From contig NC_059508.1 of assembly GCF_914767665.1 (NCBI RefSeq), positions 26,597,501-26,661,500 of the forward strand: a stretch of 64,000 nucleotides of DNA, in the 5' to 3' direction. Of the stretch, positions 10,635 through 22,559 are shown in pieces (the stretch's first letter is position 1; each line of letters begins with the position of its first letter). The notes below the pieces were generated by a model. That model saw only the letters and a program-made list of their open reading frames with translations. It searched no databases and had not been told where the DNA came from. A program made the position numbers and the translations under genes. This stretch comes from Harmonia axyridis (lineage: Eukaryota; Arthropoda; Insecta; Coleoptera; Coccinellidae).

Positions 10635-13600
10635 AATTGCTGCTGTAACCACAATTGGACGGCTGACTTCTGTTGTTGATTTCATTTGTTTGTTATTTCC
10701 GTCAATGTTTCTCATTCTAACACTTCTCATCGTATTGCACAGGGACGAAAGCTTGACACACGTGTCTATGGAAACCACATTGGTATAAGGGACTGTTCTT
10801 ATTCCCTTCTTTCCGTATAATGATCAATTATCCAAGTAAGCCATTCCACATTGTTGATTTTCTTAGACTCGAATGTCACGCAGGTAGCTATAATCTCCCA
10901 CGTGGTGAGGTCAATTGCTGCTGTAACCACAAATGCACGACTGACTTCTGTTGTTGATTTCATTTGTTTGTTATTTCCTTCAATGTTTCTCATTCTAACT
11001 CTTTTCATCGTATTACACAAGGACGAAAGCTTGACACACGTGTCTAAGGAATCCACTTTGGTATAAGGGACTGTTCTTATTCCCTTCTTTTTGTTTAATG
11101 AACAATTATCCAAGTTAGCCATTCCACATTGTTGATTTTCTTGGACTCGGATGTCACGCAGGTAGCTATAATCTCCCACGTGGTAAGGTCAATTGCTGCT
11201 GTAACCACAAATGCACGACTGACTTCTGTTGTTGATTTCATTCGTTTGTTATTTCCTTCAATGTTTCTCATTCTAACACTTCTCATCGTATTGCACAGGG
11301 ACGAAAGCTTGACACACGTGTCTATGGAAACCACATTGGTATAAGGGACTGTTCTTATTCCCTTCTTTCTGTATAATGATCAATTATCCAAGTAAGCCAT
11401 TCCACATTGTTGATTTTCTTAGACTCGAATGTCACGCAGGTAGCTATAATCTCCCACGTGGTGAGGTCAATTGCTGCTGTAACCACAATTGGACGGCTGA
11501 CTTCTGTTGTTGATTTCATTTGTTTGTTATTTCCGTCAATGTTTCTCATTCTAACACTTCTCATCGTATTGCACAGGGACGAAAGCTTGACACACGTGTC
11601 TATGGAAACCACATTGGTATAAGGGACTGTTCTTATTCCCTTCTTTTTGTTTTAATGAACAATTATCCAAGTTAGCCATTCCACATTGTTGATTTTCTTG
11701 GACTCGGATGTCACGCAGGTAGCTATAATCTCCCACGTGGTAAGGTCAATTGCTGCTGTAACCACAAATGCACGAAGAATTTCTGTTGTTGATTTCATTC
11801 GTTTGTTATTTCCTTCAATGTTTCTCATTCTAACACTATTCATCGTATTGCACAGGGACGAAAGCTTGACACACGTGTCTAAGGAATCCACTTTGGTATA
11901 AGGGACTGTTCTTATTCCCTTCTTTTTGTTTAAAAAACAATTATCCAAGTTAGCCATTCCACATTGTTGATTTTCTTGGACTCGGATGTCACGCAGGTAG
12001 CTATAATCTCCCACGTGGTAAGGTCAATTGCTGCTGTAACCACAAATGCACGACAGACTTCTGTTGTTGATTTCATTCGTTTGTTATTTCCTTCAATGTT
12101 TCTCATTCAAACTTTTTTCATGGTATTGCACAGGGACGAAAGCTTGACACACGTGTCTAAGGAAACCACATTGGTATAAGGGACTGTTCTTATTCCCTTC
12201 TTACTGTATAATGATCAATTATTCAAGTAAGCCATTCCACATTGTTGATTTCCTTGGACTCGGATGACACGCAGGTATAATCTTCCACGTGATGAGGTCA
12301 ATTTCTGCTGTAACCACAAATGCACGACTGACTTCTGTTGTTGATTTCATTCGTTTGTTATTTCCTTCAATGTTTCTCATTCTAACACTATTCATCGTAT
12401 TGCACAGGGACGAAAGCTTGACACACGTGTCTAAGGAATCCACTTTGGTATAAGGGACTGTTCTTATTCCCTTCTTTTTGTTTAAAAAACAATTATCCAA
12501 GTTAGCCATTCCACATTGTTGATTTTCTTGGACTCGGATGTCACGCAGGTAGCTATAATCTCCCACGTGGTAAGGTCAATTGCTGCTGTAACCACAAATG
12601 CACGACAGACTTCTGTTGTTGATTTCATTCGTTTGTTATTTCCTTCAATGTTTCTCATTCTAACACTTTTCATGGTATTGCACAGGGACGAAAGCTTGAC
12701 ACACGTGTCTAAGGAAACCACATTGGTATAAGGGACTGTTCTTATTCCCTTCTTACTGTATAATGATCAATTATTCAAGTAAGCCATTCCACATTGTTGA
12801 TTTCCTTGGACTCGGATGACACGCAGGTATAATCTTCCACGTGATGAGGTCAATTTCTGCTGTAACCACAAATGCACGACTGACTTCTGTTGTTGATTTC
12901 ATTTGTTTGTTATTTCCTTCAATGTTTCTCATTCTAACTCTTTTCATCGTATTACACAGGGACGAAAGCTTGACACTCGTGTCTAAGGAAACCACTTTGG
13001 TATAAGGGACTGTTCTTATTCCCTTCTTTTTGTTTAATGAACAATTATCCAAGTAAGCCATTCCACATTGTTGATTTTCTTGGACTCGGATGTCACGCAG
13101 GTAGCTCTAATCTCCCACGTGGTAAGGTCAATTGCTGCTGTAACCACAAATGCACGACTGACCTCTATTGTTGATTTCATTTGTTTGTTATTTCCTTCTA
13201 TGTTTCTCATTCTAACACTTCTCATCGTATTGCACAGGGACGAAAGCTTGACACACGTGTCTAAGGAAACCACATTGGTATAAGGGACTGTTCTTATTCC
13301 CTTCTTTTTGTTTAATGAACAATTATCCAAGTTAGCCATTCCACATTGTTGATTTTCTTAGACTCGGATGTCACGCAGGTAGCTATAATCTCCCACGTGG
13401 TAAGGTCAATTGCTGCTGTAACCACAAATGCACGACTGACTTCTGTTGTTGATTTCATTCGTTTGTTATTTCCTTCAATGTTTCTCATTCTAACACTTCT
13501 CATTGTATTGCACACGGACGAAAGCTTGACACACGTGTCTAAGGAAATCACATTGGTAAAAGGGACTGTTCTTATTCCCTTTTTGCTTTTTGATGAACAA

Positions 13601-16600
13601 TTATCCAAGTAAGCCATTCCACATTGTTGAGTTTCTTGGACTCGGATGACACGCGGGTAGCTATAATCTCCCACGTGGTAAGGTCAATTGCTGCTGTAAC
13701 CACAATTGGACGGCTGACTTCTGTTGTTGATTTCATTTGTTTGTTATTTCCTTCAATGTTTCTCATTCTTACACTTATCATCGTATTGCACAGGGACGAA
13801 AGCTTGACACACGTGTCTATGGAAACCACATTGGTATAAGGGACAGTTCTTATTCCCTTCTTACTGTATAATGATCAATTATCCAAGTAAGCCATTCCGC
13901 ATTGTTGATTTTCTTGGACTCGGATGACACGCAGGTATAATCTCCCACGTAGTGAGGTCAACTGCTGCTGTAACCACAAATGCACGACTGACTTCTGTTG
14001 TTGATTTCATTTGTTTGTTATTTCCTTCAATGCTTCTCATTCTTACTCTTTTCATCGTATTATACAGGGACGAAAGCTTGACACACGTGTCTAAGGAAAC
14101 CACATTGGTATAAGGGACTGTTCTTATTCCCTTTTTGCTTTTTGATGAACAATTATCCAAGTAAGCCATTCCACATTGTTGATTTTCTTGGACTCGGATG
14201 TCACGCAGGTAGCTATAAACTCCCACGTGGTATGGTCAATTGCTGCTGTAACCACTAATGCACGACTGACTTCTGTTGTTGATTTCATTCGTTTGTTATT
14301 TCCTTCAATGTTTCTCATTCTAACTCTTTTGATCGTATTACACAGGGACGAAAGCTTGACAAACGTGTCTAAGGAAACCACTTTGGTATAAGGGACTGTT
14401 CTTTTTCCCTTCTTACTGTATAATGATCAATTATCCAAGTGAGCCATTCCACATTGTTGATTTTCTTGGACTCGGATGTCACGCAGGTAGCTATAAACTC
14501 CCACGTGGTATGGTCAATTGCTGCTGTAACCACTAATGCACGACTGACTTCTGTTGTTGATTTCATACGTTTGTTATTTCCTTCAATGTTTCTCATTCTA
14601 ACACTTCTCATCGTATTGCACAGGGACGAAAGCTTGACACACGTGCCTAAGGAAACAACTTTGGTATAAGGGACTGTTCGTACTCCCTTCTTTTTGTTTA
14701 ATGAACAATTATCCAAGTAAGACATTCCACATTGTTGATTTTCTTGGACTCGGATGTCACGCAGGTAGCTCTAATCTCCCACGTGGTAAAGTCAATTGCT
14801 GCTGTAACCACGAATGCACGACTGACTTCTGTTGTTGATTTCATTCGTTTGTTATTTCCTTCAATGTTTCTCATTCTTACACTTCTCATCGTATTGCACA
14901 GGGACGAAAGCTTGACACACGTGTCTATGGAAACCACATTGGTATAAGGGACTGTTCTTATTCCCTTCTTTCTGTATAATGATCAATTATCCAAGTAAGC
15001 CATTCCACATTGTTGATTTTCTTGGACTCGGATGACACGCAGGTAGCTATAATCTCCCACGTGGTAAGGTCAATTGCTCCTGTAACCACAAATGCACGAC
15101 TGACTTCTGTTGTTGATTTCATTTGTTTGTTATTTCCTTCAATGTTTCTCATTCTAACACTTTTCATCGTATTGCACAGGGACGAAAGCTTGACACACGT
15201 GTCTAAGGAAACCACATTGGTATAAGGGACTGTTCTTATTCCCTTTTTGCTTTTTGATGAACAATTATCCAAGTAAGCCATTCCACATTATTGATTTTCT
15301 TGGACTCGGATGTCACGCAGGTAGCTAAAAACTCCCACGTGGTATGGTCAATTGCTGCTGTAACCACTAATGCACGACTGACTTCTGTTGTTGATTTCAT
15401 TCGTTTGTTATTTCCTTCAATGTTTCTCATTCTAACTCTTTTCATCGGGTTACACAGGGACGAAAGCTTGACACACGGGTCTAAGGAAACCACTTTGGTA
15501 TAAGGGACTGTTCTTTTTCCCTTCTTTTTGTTTAATGAACAATTATCCAAGTAAGCCATTCCACATTGTTGATTTTCTTTGTTTGTTATTTCCCTCAATG
15601 TTTCTCATTCTAACTCTTTTCATCGTATTACACAGGGACGAAAGCTTGACACACATGTGTAAGGAAACCACATTGGTATGAGGGACTGTTCTTATTCCCT
15701 TTTTGCTTTTTGATGAACAATTATCCAAGTAAGCCATTCCACATTGTTGATTTTCTTGGACTCGGATGTCACGCAGGTAGCTATAAACTCCCACGTGGTA
15801 TGGTCAATTGCTGCTGTAACCACAAATGCACGACTGACTTCTATTGTTGATTTCATTCGTTTGATATTTCCTTCAATGTTTCTCATTCTAACACTTCACA
15901 TCGTATTGCACAGGGACGAAAGCTTGACACACGTGTCTATGGAAACCACATTGGTATAAGGGACTGTTCTTATTCCCTTCTTACTGTATAATGATCAATT
16001 ATCCAAGTAAGCCATTCCACATTGTTGATTTTCTTGGACTCGGATGACACGCAGGTATAATCTCCCACGTGGTAAGGTCAATTGCTGCTGTAACCACAAA
16101 TGCACGACTGACTTCTGTTGTTGATTTCATTTGTTTGTTATTTCCTTCAATGTTTCTCATTCTAACTCTTTTCATCGTATTACACAGGGACGAAAGCTTG
16201 ACACACGTGTCTAAGGAAACCACTTTGGTATAAGGGACTGTTCTTATTCCCTTCTTTTTGTTTAATGAACAATTATCCAAGTAAGCCATTCCACATTGTT
16301 GATTTTCTTGGACTCGGATGTCAAGCAGGTAGCTATAATCTCCCACGTGGTAAGGTCAATTGCTGCTGTAACCACAAATGCACGACTGACTTCTGTTGTT
16401 GATTTCATTTGTTTGTTATTTCCTTCTATGTTTCTCATTCTAACACTTTTCATCGTATTGCACAGGGACGAAAGCTTGACACACGTGTCTTAGGAAACCA
16501 CTTTGGTATAAGGGACTGTTCTTATACCCTTCTTTTTGTTTAATGAAAAATTATCCAAGTAAGTCATTCCACATTGTTGATTTTCTTGGACACGGATGTC

Positions 16601-18382
16601 ACGCAGGTAGCTCTAATCTCCCACGTGGTAAGGTCAATTGCTGCTGTAACCACGAATGCACGACTGACTTCTGTTGTTGATTTCATTCGTTTGTTATTTC
16701 CTTCAATGTTTCTCATTCTTACACTTCTCATCGTATTGCACAGGGACGAAAGATTGACACACGTTTCTATGGAAACCACATTGGTATAAGGGACTGTTCT
16801 TATTCCCTTCTTTCTGTATAATGATCAATTATCCAAGTAAGCCATTCCACATTGTTGATTTTCTTGGACTCGGATGACACGCAGGTATAATCTCCCATGT
16901 GGTGAGGTCAATTGCTGCTGTAACCACAAATGCACGACTGACTTCTGTTGTTGATTTCATTTGTTTGTTATTTCCTTCTATGTTTCTCATTCTAACACTT
17001 TTCATCGTATTGCACAGGGACGAAAGCTTGACACACGTGTCTTAGGAAACCACTTTGGTATAAGGGACTGTTCTTATACCCTTCTTTTTGTTTAATGAAC
17101 AATTATCCAAGTAAGTCATTCCACATTGTTGATTTTCTTGGACACGGATGTCACGCAGGTAGCTCTAATCTCCCACGTGGTAAGGTCAATTGCTGCTGTA
17201 ACCACGAATGCACGACTGACTTCTGTTGTTGATTTCATTCGTTTGTTATTTCCTTCAATGTTTCTCATTCTTACACTTCTCATCGTATTGCACAGGGACG
17301 AAAGATTGACACACGTTTCTATGGAAACCACATTGGTATAAGGGACTGTTCTTATTCCCTTCTTTCTGTATAATGATCAATTATCCAAGTAAGCCATTCC
17401 ACATTGTTGATTTTCTTGGACTCGGATGACACGCAGGTATAATCTCCCATGTGGTGAGGTCAATTGCTGCTGTAACCACAAATGCACGACTGACTTCTGT
17501 TGTTGATTTCATTTGTTTTTTATTTCCTTCAATGTTTCTCATTCTAACTCTTTTCATCGTATTGCACAGGGACGAAAGCTTGACACACGTGTCTAAGGAA
17601 ACCACTTTTGTATAAGGGACTGTTCTTATTCCCTTCTTTTTGTTTAATGAACAATTATCCAAGTAAGCCATTCCACATTGTTGATTTTCTTGGACTCGGA
17701 TGTCACGCAGGTAGCTATAAACTCCCACGTGGTATGGTCAATTGCTGCTGTAACCACAAATGCACGACTGACTTCTGTTGTTGATTTCATTTGTTTGTTA
17801 TTTCCTTCTATGTTTCTCATTCTAACACTTTGCATCGTATTGCACAGGGACGAAAGCTTGACACACGTGTCTAAGGAAACCACTTTGGTATAAGGGACTG
17901 TTCTTATTCCCTTCCTTCTGTATAATGATCAATTATCCAAGTAAGCCATTCCACATTGTTGATTTTCTTGGACTCGGATGTCACGCAGGAAGCTATAATC
18001 TCACACGTGGTAAGGTCAATTGCTGCTGTAACCACAAATGCACGACTGACTTCTGTTGTTGATTTCATTCGTTTGTTATTTTCTTCAATGTTTTTCATTC
18101 TAACACTTTTCATCGTATTGCACAGGGACGAAAGCTTGACACACGTGTCTAAGGAAACCACTTTGGTATAAGGGACTGTTCTTATTCCCTTCTTTTTGTT
18201 TAATGAACAATTATCCAAGTAAGCCATTCCACATTGTTGATTTTCTTAGACTCGGATGTCACGCAGGTAGCTATAATCTCCCACGTGGTAAGGTCAATTG
18301 CTGCTGTAACCACAATTGGACGGCTGACTTCTGTTGTTGATTTCATTTGTTTGTTATTTCCTTCAATGTTTCTCATTCTAAC
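10603..18382 (-). repeat. 278-bp satellite array 1, minus-oriented half (~28 monomers)
   Basis: These are reverse-complement monomers of the same family, ending at the exact mirror of the left boundary (CTCATTCTAAC at 18382). Monomer subtypes appear in mirrored order relative to 4228-10602, apart from insertions and losses of one or two monomers. The units at 10573-10788 and 11407-11622 are nearly the same subtype (both share a GTCAATG variant), indicating a local three-monomer duplication near the centre. Confidence 0.97.
16574..17125 (-). repeat. Arm-specific 552-bp satellite dimer duplication
   Basis: The rare unit with AGATTGACACACGTTTC (variant CAAGCTTTC site) occurs at 16574-16789 and again at 17126-17341 in the right arm, but only once in the left arm (5269-5484). 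The intervening unit is a hybrid of its two left-arm neighbours, the signature of unequal exchange within a dimer step. Confidence 0.8.
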
Positions 18383-18400
18383 AAGCTGTAAGAACGAATT

Positions 18401-18479
18401 GTATAACTCGAACTACGCCTATGTCGAACTATACGTAACTCAACGAAAAATCTTGCTCCCGTGGTGTTTCGAGTTATAC
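18401..18479 (-). repeat. Hairpin at the edge of satellite array 1, right copy
   Basis: Mirror of 4131-4209, with the same 12-bp perfect stem and 55-nt loop. Confidence 0.65.
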
Positions 18480-18502
18480 GAGTTAACTCTTAACTGCATT
18501 AA

Positions 18503-18676
18503 TTATCTTATTTGATATATCGTATTTTTAATACTGCTAGGGACATCTATGAGCGAGTGTACGAATTTTATGACGTTACTCATTGGAGACAGTAATTCGG
18601 ATATAGTGAAATGATTTGCAACATTAATCGCAATTTCTCTTAATTCTGGTGGTGTTAAATCGATTTCGTCAGACAT
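18503..18676 (-). CDS. Small open frame, 57 aa, unrecognised (right-arm copy)
   Basis: Mirror of the frame at 3934. It is identical except that the TGA stop is AGA here, so it ends ...NTIYQIR with TAA at 18503-18505. Two arms with different stop positions give no support for constraint on the C-terminus. The family is not recognised. Confidence 0.3.
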   Translation of the reverse strand: MSDEIDLTPPELREIAINVANHFTISELLSPMSNVIKFVHSLIDVPSSIKNTIYQIR

Positions 18677-18891
18677 AACTAACGAATTTAATGAGTAATT
18701 GTAAATTATTTCAAAATTCTAAATGTACGATTCATATTCAAATTCCGTAATCTGTCAATGTTCGTAACAGTCACACCAACTGCAATGATACAATACAACT
18801 GTCACTAGGATATTCAATCTAAAGTTTTCATTTAATTTCGACAATAATTCACAAAACTTGACTGAAATAGAGAAAATATCGTCTAATACTC

Positions 18892-18965
18892 GTTGCAGAA
18901 GGCAATTCCAACACTCATGCGTTCGAATTTCGCATTCGTGTTAGAATAGAAGCCCATTCTGCAAC
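18892..18965 (-). repeat. 74-nt hairpin-forming sequence, right-arm copy
   Basis: Exact mirror of 3645-3718 (outer stem GTTGCAGAA/TTCTGCAAC). Confidence 0.7.
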
Positions 18966-19755
18966 TTGTTTTAGAATATAGTCCGTTCAGGAATTATTGA
19001 CATCCCGGGTGGCTGGTGGAAAATCGAAATTAAGTTGGTAATGGCTCATTCGATCAGTAACATTTTGAATTGCAGATTTCGGGTTGGCATTGGAAATGTC
19101 ATTGACAGAAGGTTAGATTATTCAGTTTGTTTGTATTATTGGTTTTGATCCAAGAAATTTTTAAACTAAAAAGTTGTATCAATTTCAAACACACATTGAT
19201 TAGTTTATTTGAGTATTTCTCACAGTACTGTTTGAAAAAAGAAGGCAAGTCATTACAGCCTGGATTATTAGAGGAAGAAAATCTGTGCAATACGATTTCA
19301 CCTTCAAAGAATCATTGAATGATTTGATCGTTACCAAAAGCAACCAATATATCAGTCTGGATAAAATTTGACCAAAAAGCATCTGAATTTCAATAAATCA
19401 AAGACAACATTACATAAAATTTATTGGTCACAAGTTCAAAACAGTAAATAAAAGGAAAATTCTTATTGATAAACAGAAAAATATAATAAGTTGAGTACGA
19501 TTTTATGGTGAATACGTCAGAGGAAAGAAAATATAGAGGTGCCTTATAGCATTTGTTGACATCGCTATAACATTTTTGTTTACAAACACTTATAATGTAC
19601 TGCGTTGCCATTCTGAGGAAGAAGTAAACTTTTCTCCGTTCTGTGGCATAGATGTTTTGCGAATATTGTGGGGATTTGGCAACACGGTTCTGTTGTTGTT
19701 ATTGCACGTGACAACTAGAGGGACGTTAAGGGTTAACTGTTCATTTTAATTTCAC
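18966..19755. other. Unique arm sequence, no confirmed gene (right copy)
   Basis: Mirror of 2855-3644. The plus-strand frame 19127-19318 (63 codons, ending KEGKSLQPGLLEEENLCNTI...) is followed within 80 bp by AATAAA. It could be a decayed terminal exon but shows no recognisable domain. Confidence 0.35.
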
Positions 19756-19763
19756 GTTTGTAA

Positions 19764-21139
19764 CAGTGGCGGCTCGTGAGCTTTCATTCAGAGGAGGCCA
19801 AGCAAAAAAAATAGGTTTTTGACGTTCCAGAGAAGACAGTGGCATCATTCAAAAAATTTTCTAATTTTGAATCATAGCGGCTAATGAAACACAATAGCTT
19901 TTTAAAATTTCCCCTATTATCCGAATCTACACTTTCATCATGTCCTCTAAACGGCAATTCTTGAAAACAAAGGAACATAACTGCGTCAAATAATAATCTT
20001 TTCAAAATATCCCTGTTTTCTTTGACCTTTTCGTTATGATCTATGATAGTTTGTCTATGACCCTGATCAAGTGAATTTACAATATTGAGTTTTCCGAACA
20101 ATTTAAATTTAATTGATGCGCCTAAATGAGATTTTGATCTGCCATGTCTTTCAATAGACCTCTGTAAATTTTTTAAATCCGAATACCCTAATTTTGACCA
20201 CACATTGTTTTCTGAATCGTCGGAGAAAAGTAAACAAAACCAACAAAATAATTTATTCCGAACTGTACTTCCGGTCAGCCACTCGCATTTAGTGTACCAT
20301 TGGACGCAGAAGGAACAATTATAGATAGATAGATAGGATTATGCCTGGAATTGACAATTAAATTTTGCATAGCAGGCTGAGGTGTTTTTGTAGTTTTGGT
20401 AATGAAAATTTTGTCATCGTAAGGCATTTGGCTGAACTTTTTAATCAAAATAAAACCTACAATATCTTCAGTAACTCTGAGTTCCCTACTGACACTATCA
20501 TTTTCATTTCTAGTTTCCGACGTTTCCGTTTCCATTTTTCTCGATAAAATATATCTGAATAGCCAGCCAATATCCTTCCTTACCTACAAACTTTGCCGAA
20601 CAATCCTAACACGAAACCACAAACAAGACGCCGAAAGGAATAAAAAGTACTGGCCTATCTTTATCTTTCCCTAATTCTGGCGCTAATAAACAGAAACAGC
20701 TGAGCTGACCCATCGTTAATCGCCGTGGATCATGTTCGGGCGCTTTCGGTCAACGGAGACAGGGCCTCCGGCACGTGATATCCAGCTCGAATTTAGAGTG
20801 GCTGGAGCTTCGTATCGGGAGAAATTTGAAATTCTACGTTCAAGACAAACGCGACTAGAGAGGAATTGGGCCTCCGCGACCCGCGTCTGGAGTCTGCTGT
20901 ATTCTTTAGCGCATCGCATGCCTGTAGTACGGTGCAGCGATGCGCAATCTTCTCAGTTTTGAAGTCTGTTGCGGAGAATGTATAAATATGATGAAATATT
21001 GGGGTAAAAAGTATCCAGAAATTTGAATATTCTATTGATTTAGGTTAACATAATATAGTTGGACTTGAACTAAGAATTATAATGCGGTAAAATTTGGGGA
21101 GGCCCGGCCTCCTCTGCCTCCTCTGAGCGGCCGCCACTG
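19764..21139 (-). mobile_element. hAT-superfamily DNA transposon, right-arm copy
   Basis: Reverse-complement copy of 1472-2846, flanked by GTTTGTAA at 19756-19763 and 21140-21147. It is one base longer because a homopolymer near 19810 has 8 rather than 7 residues. It has the same terminal repeats and decayed N-terminal transposase remnant. Confidence 0.88.
19784..20535 (-). pseudogene. hAT transposase N-terminal remnant, right-arm copy
   Basis: Mirror of the remnant at 2076-2869, with two frames (20275-20535 and 19784-20203) separated by the same frameshift and stop. The single-base length difference truncates the second frame to 139 codons, ending shortly after GTSKTYFF. One substitution changes Asp to Gly (C20456). 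It is non-functional for the same reasons: no catalytic core and a broken frame. Confidence 0.75.
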
Positions 21140-21204
21140 GTTTGTAATCGTCGTTATTTTATACAAGTTTGTGAATTTAAAGTTACATATTGTTAATTTT
21201 AATC

Positions 21205-21272
21205 ATGGTAAAACCTCGAAAAACATGTATAGTGTGTAAAACATCCGGAAATGAAAACCTAACCTATCATAG
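21205..21272 (+). CDS. THAP-domain-like first exon, right-arm copy (partial)
   Basis: Mirror of 1339-1406 and identical to it. The ATG at 21205 opens MVKPRKTCIVCKTSGNENL..., ending at the donor AG|GTAAGT at 21272/21273. The Cys-x2-Cys pair and Tyr-His ending fit the start of a THAP zinc finger. No convincing next exon (expected to begin Phe-Pro) is seen before the LINE. A chance FPKN at about 21342 lacks an AG acceptor, and the good acceptor at about 21480 leads into an early stop. Confidence 0.5.
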
Positions 21273-22559
21273 GTAAGTTCGCGTTTTGAGTCCATAGGCG
21301 TAGAATATATCTCGTCTAAAAAATTCGATCCATTCTTTAACGATTTCCTAAAAATTTTCTTGTTTTATGTTCGAATCTATACGCATCTCTAATATCTATC
21401 CTATTCATGAAGTAAAATTTAACCATAAGAGACACTAGAATGAAGTGTAATCTGAATAATGTGAAATTGTAATGCAGTGCCAACTGTGGAATTTTTTCTG
21501 AAAAGTATGTCAGTAGATTTTTGATAGATTTCTGAACGATGATGGTAGATTTTTAGTAGATAACTCCAAAACCAGTAATCAGTAGAAAGAAAGAATTAGA
21601 AGAACGATTCCGTTGGAGGAGAGGCTCATTGATCATTTCGGACAGAGGAACTGTTTTTTTGATTATCATACATAAATGTTTTTCAAGCCAATTGACCTTA
21701 TTGATTCCTTCAACCCAAAAAGAAAAATCATGAAGCTGTCATACTTATCGAAATTGTAATAAATCATGTGTTAAAACTTCTTAGTGTTATTACTGTGTCT
21801 TCTCCCCAATGCATTGTGAATCAAATTTGAAACAAATGAATTCCCCCTTTATTTTTGAGAAAAAAAGGTAGTATGAATTTTTTTAACTTACAACTTCTGT
21901 TGTGTCGGCAGCACACAATTGCACTTTTCTGTATTGTGGGTTGCTGACTCATAAAATGATTTGAAAATATTGGCAATATGAGCCAATATGGAACGAGCGG
22001 TTTTTTATAACAGCAAAAACATTATTATTAATTGGAACTGTTAATGAGAGTGATATACTTTCTTGTTCTCCGCATATTTCGTCGCTATAAACAATAGTAT
22101 TCGCATTATCGCTAATTTCGATAAGTTTATTAACTTCGCTGTGTGTGGCAAATTAATTCAAGTGTTAGTAACTGATAGAGACAGTAATTAGTTATAAGGT
22201 TCAAGAATATCAAGTGCATGACCACTGGTGTGCCATCATTGAGGGATCCCTCCAGGCCTACGAAAGAAAAGGAGCTTTTATATTCAGTTTCTCATTAGCG
22301 GAAAATCTGTGAATTGTTTTTGCCATCGCAACATCTATAATAAAAATACAGTCCATACTCGCTCTACTTATTAAATACAGTGAAGAGCTAACAACTTCTT
22401 TCTCTTTTGCAGTCAGGCTATAAATTAGCCTTTTACTGCTCCATCTCAATATAATTCACCTCTGGTGAGCTATTTTGATCTGCTCTAGCAGGTGGCAAAG
22501 TTTGTGTAATCATTACACAATCTCTGTGCCAGTAAGGGTTTGGCTCTAATACACACTTC
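21273..22559. other. Right-arm flank without a recognisable gene
   Basis: Mirror of 52-1338. AT-rich with no frame above 63 codons. The part next to 22560 is probably 3' untranslated sequence of the Jockey-like LINE. Confidence 0.5.

Noticed and set aside
21342..21361. Second THAP exon starting Phe-Pro (ATTTCCTAAAAATTTTC)
   Set aside because: No AG acceptor precedes it, and a stop follows after about 20 codons without THAP motifs.
21611..21661. Integrase-like motif (SLIISDRGTVF)
   Set aside because: A short isolated match in a frame full of stops, with no neighbouring integrase or reverse transcriptase motifs. Probably chance or a very small relic.
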